Origin: Tenrec ecaudatus
Lineage: Eukaryota; Chordata; Mammalia; Afrosoricida; Tenrecidae
Length of the DNA: 64,000 bases
NCBI RefSeq assembly: GCF_050624435.1
Contig: NC_134542.1
Coordinates: 14,196,997-14,260,996, forward strand
Direction: 5' to 3'
Part shown: positions 57,683 to 64,000 of the stretch, in pieces
Numbering within the stretch: the first letter of the stretch is position 1
Layout: every line of letters begins with the position of its first letter
Notes under the pieces: model-generated
What the model was told of the DNA's origin: nothing
The model's input: only the letters and a program-made list of their open reading frames with translations
The model's database searches: none
Program-made: the position numbers and the translations under genes

Positions 57683-58140
57683 TGTGTTAGTCCAGATAGA
57701 CTAGAGAAACAAATTCATAAACACACATATGTGTATAAGAAAGAGCTTTACATACAAGAGCAATTGAATATCAGCTCAGTCCAGATCAAGTCCATAAGTC
57801 TGGTATTATCCCATATGTCTGATACCAGTCTGTAAATTCCTCTTCAGGCTCACACAACACGTGCAATGATGAAGAATGCAGGAAGATCACAGGCCAGTGG
57901 GTGGAAAGCCTTGTGGATCCAGTGTCAGCAGAAGCACCTCAGCACAGGCAGGGGTCTCCCAGGGCTCTGGCTGCATCAGAGTAGCTCCATCAGGCTTGTC
58001 ATCAGTAATGTCTCACAGGTAGGGAGCCTATGCCCTGTCTCCAGTGAGCTACTTAGTGTCTCCAAATGAAGACCTCAAGCTGTGACCTGATTGACAGGTT
58101 AAACTCCACCCCTTCACTCTGAAGTCTCAAATGGACAGCA
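57683..58140 (-). mobile_element. LTR family A copy 4, antisense
   Basis: Begins TGTGTTAGTCCAGATAGAC (the family's 3' end in antisense), then CAATTGAATATCAGCTCAG, TAAATTCCTCTTCAGGC, GATCACAGGCCAGTGGG, CTGATTGACAGGTTAAACTCC. The right end is lost after CTCAAATGGACAGCAG. Confidence 0.8.
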
Positions 58141-59084
58141 GTGGACAACTTGTCAGACTCAGAAAAACACGGCATCCTGTTGACTTCTGCCTCTCCCAGA
58201 TTTCACTGTCTCTGACTTCAAGTGGCTTAGGAAAAGGCAGATCATGTCACTAATTCTTTTGGATGGTGGGCCAGAAATAAAGCGTCTTCTCTTTCTGGAA
58301 ACCACAAGGAGAGCGTTCAGAGCAATGAAATTCATAGGTGGGAATCCACCAAAAAGTCTTGAGTCTTGAAAAGACTTTTATGCCACTGACACCAACAGAA
58401 CCAGCTGTGCCTCTGGGGTGCTTGCACTACTTAAGAAAGTGCCACCAGTCCCCACTAAAGAGACCTGAGGCCCCTCAGTTCCAGACAGCTTATGTCAGGG
58501 CCACATGTTTCCTCCCCTCTCTGATAACCATTTTCCTGTAGTCTTTTGCTGGGCCTCAATTGAAAGAGAAAATTTAACCATAATTTTTTGTTCCTTTGTC
58601 CTCACCAGCATGACTGTTTGGGGATTTTTCCGCTTATCAATACCTTGGCACTTAGCGTGAAAGAACAAGTTAACACCTCAGTAAATACTGTCATTTCGCC
58701 AAGCATTTGAAATATCCTGATGAGATCACAGAAGCTTTGAATTTCCTGTGTCATTTGTTAAATGAACCTTAACGCTACAGTTAATCTATATTGGGGATTT
58801 CTACATGGACTGACTATATAATTCTCTCCGTAGAGTGGTTTGGGGCATCGTAAGTGCTGGAATTTAACTGCATGGACATATTTTTTCAATAAGCATTTGT
58901 GAGGTTTTACCATAGATATGCCTCGGGTCAAAACAAGCTGCTCTAATTTTCCAATCATCTGAAAAATGACCCGTTAGAAATAGAACCCCCTGCTGCCAGG
59001 CTGCAGTGTGAGCAAATGCACGTGCACAGCTCAGAACACAGAGATCGTCCCCGTGCTGTTAGGCGTTAGAAGGAGCCTCTTCTA
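58141..59084. other. Unassigned, no gene seen
   Basis: No repeat or exon recognised. Confidence 0.4.
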
Positions 59085-59185
59085 CCTTCCCACGTTACAG
59101 ACGAAGCCCCAGGAAACTGAAAGGCTTACGCAAAGTCACAGCGCTGACTAATGTCCGAGCTCAGATCGAGGTCTGTATCTTGATC
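59085..59185 (-). repeat. MIR fragment, antisense
   Basis: TTACAGACGAAGCCCCAGG, AACTGAAAGGCTTACGC, AAAGTCACAGCGCTGAC, GAGCTCAGATCGAGGTC: antisense MIR core order. Confidence 0.65.
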
Positions 59186-59491
59186 TTAAAATGAAAAGCT
59201 GCCTTTGCTCTGTGGTCCTTTTTGAGTTCAATCTGTTTGTTATCACTAATGATATTCAAATGGTGAAATAAACAATCAAATTACAAATCATTCTGTGTGC
59301 AATGGAAGAAATAGCCGAGCCGACAGCAGGGATTCTGCACTTCGGATACCGAAGCAATTACCAAACAGCAGCTCCTACCTATCTCAGAAGGGGAATTCAA
59401 AATGCAGACATCTGAAGAAGGAAAAAAAGTGATAACTGCAATAACAGTTTGGAAAAGAGAGAAAAGATACTTACGGGCTTCTAGAGAGTCC

Positions 59492-59925
59492 TTCAGGAGT
59501 CCCAGGGGCACTGCTAGGTAACCATTTGGACTGCTAACTGCAGAGTCCGAAGTTCAAACTCATCTGTAAGAGAAAGATGAGCTCCCATAAAGATTTATGG
59601 TCTCAGAAACCCCACGTGGGGGGTTATGATGGGTCAGAATCCATTCCATGGCAGTAAGGTGTTTTGTTTTGTTTTTTGTGGTGGGGCGTTTGGAAGTTCC
59701 TTCAATGTTGTTGAGCAGAAAACTAGTGTAGACTTTGCTCGGATGAAGGATATGTTCGAGATGCCTGAGATGCTCCTGGGTGATAGAAGCAGCTATTGGC
59801 TGAGAACCAAGAAAGGCCTGGCCATCTAATCCCAAAATATGGCAAGCATTAAAAATCCTACGGCGCACAGTTCTACCCTGACACGCATAGGGTCACCTTG
59901 AATTGGCATCGACTTGAATGCCCAG
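59492..59925 (+). repeat. Two AfroSINEs in sense
   Basis: 59492-59680: GGGCACTGCTAGGTAACC, GCTAACTGCAGAGTCCG, AAGTTCAAACTCATCTG, CATAAAGATTTATGGTCTC, GGTCAGAATCCATTCCATGG and a GTTTTGTTTTG tail. 59790-59925: GAGAACCAAGAAAGGCCTGG, CGGCGCACAGTTCTACCC, ATAGGGTCACCTTGAATTGG. Confidence 0.75.
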
Positions 59926-59929
59926 ATGA

Positions 59930-60449
59930 GCTGCCTAGTGCACTCCATATCTGGGGCCCGTGTCCTCATTCAAAGCAAGGCAATGCTTCTTCCCTGTATA
60001 AAAACGAGGCTCCTCTTGCTGTCAGGGATGAGGCCCACCCTCTCTTCCATCCTCTCGCCCACCGCCTCCTCAGCTTCTGCAAACAAAAATTTTAAAGAGA
60101 CCATGGCGACACCAGTTTCTTATACAAGCCTTGCTTGTGGAGACTTGGGCCCTTCCTGATTGAATTGAGGACATATCTGCTAGAGGAAAAATAACAACAA
60201 CAACAATAATAATAGGACTTAGGAACGTATTCAAATCGCTCCGGAGCTGATGAGAATTCCACCTGGTCTCGTCAGTTATATTTGTAGCACGTTGAGTACA
60301 GTTCTCCATGTTGTACACACTAAACAGATGTGTCACCAAAAAACAATGCTCGGGAAAGACAGTGGGCCACTGGTCTTCTTCCCTCGCTCAGATTCATAAA
60401 GTACCCTAGAGTCACTGATGTTCATCTTTATTAATATTGCTTATGATCT
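59930..60449. other. Unassigned, no gene seen
   Basis: A short (AACAAC/AATAAT)n tract at about 60190-60211 is the only repeat seen. Confidence 0.4.
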
Positions 60450-60530
60450 TCATTTTTAATTGGGGGCTCATACAACTCTTATCACAATCCATACATACAT
60501 CAATTGTATAAAGCACATTATTACTATTAT
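60450..60530 (-). mobile_element. Very short L1 3' end
   Basis: Antisense terminus TTTTTAATTGGGGGCTCATAC, CTTATCACAATCCATACATAC and ATAAAGCACATTA. Only about 80 bp of the L1 end was copied or kept. Confidence 0.8.
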
Positions 60531-60534
60531 TTTC

Positions 60535-61049
60535 AGACACAAATAGGAATTTTTTAAAGCTTCAGTCAGACCCCAGTCAGACTTCCTACTGTTAGACCTC
60601 ACACATGAAAATATAAATGTGTATAAATAACATGGACATGAGCCCACCGTCTCTGTTTGACTTGACCTCTTGGGTAATCTTGGATTTGATGGCTACAGCT
60701 TGCCAGAAGCCAGGTCCTCTACAGTCAGTTGGTTCAGATGGGATGGTTTTAATGAAGCTACAGATTCAGCCTCCCTGGGGACTAATTAGCTGCACACTGT
60801 GAAAGAAAAACAGTCTTCCACATTCCCCCTCTTCACTCCAGCCAATTCTTTGGGAAGTGAGTGTGCAGAGGAAAGAAGAATATTCTAGGTTACTCCCCAC
60901 CCCACCCCTGCCTGAAATTTTACAGAATCTCTCGTCTCCCCCACAGTCTCTTGCGGAAGAGATTCAGACTTGCAACTTGATCGCCTGATGTCAGCATCAC
61001 TTTTTGATATTCCGTATTTCTCCCATCTCCCCACATTCCATCGACTTAA
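60535..61049. other. Unassigned, no gene seen
   Basis: No repeat or exon recognised. Confidence 0.4.
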
Positions 61050-61169
61050 ATCAAAACCAAACTCGCCATCATCAAATCAACGCTCACTAATAGTGAGTCT
61101 ACAGGACAGGGTACCATGGCTCCTGTCAGTTTTTCTGAGACTGTTATTGGGATTTGAAAGCCCTTTCTC

Positions 61170-62473
61170 GGCTTGAAGTTAAACAAGCATCTAGCAGGGA
61201 AGCAACAAAGCCCACCTGGAAGAAGCACACTAGCCTGTGTGATCACAAGTTGTCGAGGGGATCAGGTATCAGGCATCAGAAGATCCAAAACAATCATATC
61301 AGTGTGATCGAGGAGGGTCGGAGGGAAACCCAAAGCCCATCTGTAGACAATTGTACATCCCCTCACATAAGGACCAGAAGGAAGGGACGAGATAGCCGGG
61401 TGCAGTGTAACACCAATGAAACATGCAACATTCCACTAGCTCTTTAATGCTTCTGCCCACCCCATCCCCATCAAGACCCCAGTTCTATGTTACAAATCTG
61501 GCTAGACCACAGTTTGTACATTGGTTTGTACATAAGAACTCTTGACACACAGAATCCAGAATCCAGGGCAGACAAACCCCTCAGGAACAGGGTGTTATTC
61601 TAGGTAGACTAGAGAAACAAATCCATAGAAACTCATACGTGTATGAGAGAGTTTTATATAAATAGTAATTGTACATTAAGAAAGCATCCCAACCCAGTCC
61701 AGTCCAAGCCTATAAGCACAATATTAGCCCATGTGTCCGATACCAATCTATAAAGTCCTCTTCAGACTCATGAAACACAAGCAATGATGCTGAATGCAGG
61801 ATGACCAAAGGCAAGTGGGTAGAATTCTTTGGATCCAGCAGCATTGTAAGCATCTCAGTGCTGGCAGTGGTCTCTACATAGCTTCTCTGCCTTCAGAGGT
61901 CTGGCTGTATCAGGGTAGGTCCATGTGGCTTCTCCAGCTCAGGGCACTAGTGTAGTTCCATGTGTCTTGTCAGCTGCAATGTCTCCCAAGGAGTGAGCAG
62001 AGAGAGAGAGGTGTCTCCCACCTCCAAGGAGGAAAATACAGGCATTCCCAGAATTCTCAGGGAAAGGCCATGTCCACACAGAGGCCTCACTGGCTATGAT
62101 CTGATTGACAGGCTAGACTCCACCCCTACACTCATAATCTCAAATTGACAAACGATTACATTACTACCACAAACAGTAATGGGAGTAGCGACGTGGGGGG
62201 TGGAGGGGAAGAAAGGGGGAACAGATCGCAATGACAGATATCACATACACACACACATGCCCCAGGGGGACAAACAATAGAAATGTGGGTGAAGGGAGAC
62301 AGCAGTTCACAAGAGTGGGAAGGTGGGAGAAGGAGGGGGGGAAAGGAGTTGATATGAAGAACTCAAGTAGAAAGAAAATGTTGATGGCAACAAATGCACA
62401 AATGTGATTGATATAATTGATGCATGGATTGTTATAAGAGCTGGAAGAGCCCCCAATAAAATGATTTTAAAAA
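61170..62473 (+). mobile_element. 5'-truncated L1 3' UTR, inside SINE, holding LTR A
   Basis: Starts GGCTTGAAGTTAAACAAGC, passes GGAAGAAGCACACTAGCCTG and CCCCTCAGGAACAG, is broken by an LTR, and resumes TAATGGGAGTAGCG. It ends GCCCCCAATAAAATGATTTT plus A-tail. Flanks GAAAGCCCTTTCTC (61156-61169) and GAAAGACCTTCCTC (62474-62487) match at 12 of 14. Confidence 0.88.
61591..62171 (-). mobile_element. LTR family A copy 5 (long form), inside L1
   Basis: Antisense ends GGTGTTATTCTAGGTAGAC and ATTACATTACTACCACA, 581 bp, with a perfect 5-bp duplication AACAG (61586-61590 and 62172-62176). Removing it restores L1 reading CAGGAACAGTAATGGGAG. It has the same extra block as the 55031 copy. Confidence 0.92.
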
Positions 62474-62837
62474 GAAAGACCTTCCTCCTCCGGAGCAGCT
62501 GGTAGTTTCAAACTAACCTAACAGCTTGTAGCCCAATGCATAGCCACCATGCCACAGGGCACGAGCAACATCCCATCTTCCCTGAGAGAACATTTCAACT
62601 CAATCCATTTCTCCTGGAAGGGAAATGCCATGGCAAGCCTAGCCCCACTTATGGGTGAGTCTAGTGGGTATGTGGTGGTGGTGGGTGCCACCAAGATCCT
62701 TCCCCAGCTACTGAGAGGGTTGGTGACAAAGGGCTCTCACTGTCATGTTTTGTTTTGTGAGCTACTTTCACTTTAAAGAAACGGTTTCACCCAGAGTTTG
62801 ATCTCTTCTTGGGACTAGCCAAAAAGAGCTCAAGCTA

Positions 62838-63020
62838 AGGAGCTCTGGCGGTTCTGTGAGTTAGGTATTGTGTCGCTGGTTGGTTCAAACCCACCAGCTA
62901 CTCCTCAGGAGAAGAACGAAACTGTCTGATGGCATAAAAGTTGACAGTCTCAGAAATCCTATACCTGGTCACTAGGAGTCAGGATGGCCTCAGTGGGTTT
63001 GGTTTGGGAGGTTTTAGTGA
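62838..63020 (+). repeat. Full-length AfroSINE
   Basis: GGAGCTCTGGCGGTTCTGTG head, GGTTCAAACCCACCAGCTAC with B-box, AAAAGTTGACAGTCTCAG, CACTAGGAGTCAGGATGGCC, and TGGGTTTGGTTTGGGAGG tail. Confidence 0.88.
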
Positions 63021-64000
63021 TGGCTACTATTCAGTGAGTGGTTGATGGGAAGGTGGGTATGAAGGCCAATCGTTTGTCCTCAATCAAGACAGTACTTCAG
63101 AGCCATTACTGTTGCTGCAGGGTCAACTGAAGCTTTTGGTGCTGCCTTGTTCCTGCTCTCCTATCATCCCTTGCGAAGAAAGGACCACACCATGGCAAGG
63201 TGATTCCATTGGACTCTTCCCACCATTGGTGGGTTAGTGATGGATTCTGACAGGCATTGTCACATGTTTGGGGGTATGAATTTACATCTTCTTCTCACAG
63301 GACTTCAGCCACTCTCATTATCCACAAATTTGCAAAGCACCTTGCCTACTGATACAAGCTGTACCCACGAAATGACTTGAGAGCAAACAGGTGAGTCAGT
63401 GGTCCCATGATCAGTCCTACTGGTCCCATCGCTTACCTCTTCTCCCAGAAGTTGATGGCCTCACAGAGCAATGGGGTGGAATTCTGAAGCTGCAACTAAT
63501 ATGCCAGTTTACAGATGGTGCACTATTGCTTCCAGATTACAGTGTATATGCTAAATCAGCTACCAGGATACAGTGAAAACCGTGAGTGCCAGAATTAACA
63601 AAACTACCAGGTTTTACTGTCCCGTGACCGAGCCAAGAGGGGAAAGTAGGGAGAGAGGGCTGACTTGACTCAGCTGCCATCATGTCCAGTGATACATTGA
63701 TGCTTTGGGTCCGTATAATGCAAGATTCTATATATTTAAAGATCTTGCTTTTCAGAGTGGGAATTTTAGGCTTTTCATTCCTAGAGACAAAAAGACCAAA
63801 CCATGACTCTTCATTATGTCAGGAGTGATTAATTTGATCCATCAAAAGGCATAAGGCTAATGGTGGGGACAGGTAAGAAAATGTTTGGTCTCCAGGTAAC
63901 CCACTTATATGTATCCTGGTATCCCCTCACCCAATTTTGATAGTAAATGGATGAAAACAACAACCAAAGGTGAAGGGTCAGTTGGACAAATTTTATTAAG
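63021..64000. other. Unassigned, no gene seen
   Basis: No repeat family or exon recognised up to the window edge. Confidence 0.4.

Larger units (their letters stand above)
61050..62562 (-). repeat. AfroSINE, antisense, split by an L1
   Basis: The left part (61050-61169) has AAATCAAAACCAAACTCGCC and ATAGTGAGTCTACAGGAC (tail and body). The right part (62474-62562) has CCGGAGCAGCTGGTAGTTTC, AGCCCAATGCATAGCCACC (head). They join at the L1 target site to make one SINE. Confidence 0.75.

Noticed and set aside
1..64000. CRISPR array, operons, riboswitches or phage genes
   Set aside because: No regularly spaced direct repeats or dense collinear frames; SINE, MIR and L2 content shows a mammalian nuclear genome.

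Overview
The window is mammalian nuclear DNA and I can support no host gene in it. No open frame looks like a conserved exon. The longest frame (42207-42752, 181 codons) lies almost wholly in an L2 fossil. What the window holds is a dense, deeply nested graveyard of transposable elements.

Origin. tRNA-headed SINEs of the AfroSINE type, and RTE-class LINE 3' ends that share their tail, point to an afrotherian. Two non-autonomous hAT copies (8-200 and 44779-44961) match the SPIN ('space invader') family, whose published mammalian hosts include tenrec but, as far as I recall, no other afrotherian. Together these suggest a tenrec such as Echinops telfairi. This is inference from family knowledge, not a database hit.

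Main players. (1) A lineage-specific L1 with a 3' UTR of about 2.2 kb. Fourteen separate L1 3' ends are present, recognisable by a terminal block just before AATAAAATGATT and an A-tail. The best copy is 49780-54021, with the ORF2 stop at 51801-51803. (2) An RTE LINE, six copies. (3) AfroSINEs, about 25 copies or pieces. (4) LTR family A (begins TGTGGTAG, ends CTAACACA): 6211, 28257, 55031, 57683, 61591. (5) LTR family B: three probable pieces between 13.8 and 21.4 kb. (6) A single 468-bp solo LTR at 24002-24469. (7) An 883-bp Tigger/pogo-like DNA transposon at 19251-20133. (8) Old mammalian repeats: L2, MIR, an MLT1-type LTR, older L1, and a mariner relic.

Layout. 0-9 kb: SPIN, MIR, SINE pieces, one LTR A. 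9.3-11.3 kb: RTE split by L1, itself split by a smaller L1. 12.8-15.2 kb: short L1, LTR B, an RTE with inverted 5' half. 17-21.4 kb: L1 in or beside LTR B, then an inverted L1 holding both another L1 and the Tigger element, then LTR B. 21.5-25.5 kb: RTE split by L1, then a 5'-inverted L1 holding the solo LTR. 26-35 kb: RTE 3' ends (one split by LTR A), SINE clusters, old L1, a rearranged L1, a mariner relic. 39-45 kb: old L1 split by an LTR, L2, MLT1, SPIN inside MIR. 47-54 kb: SINEs, ancient repeat, the longest L1 with two further L1 insertions and a (GA)n microsatellite. 54.5-63 kb: SINEs, LTR A copies, and a SINE split by an L1 split by an LTR A.

The nesting gives an order of events: MIR/L2 first; then RTE and AfroSINE; then the long-UTR L1; then LTR A, the 24-kb solo LTR and the Tigger-like element, which interrupt that L1.
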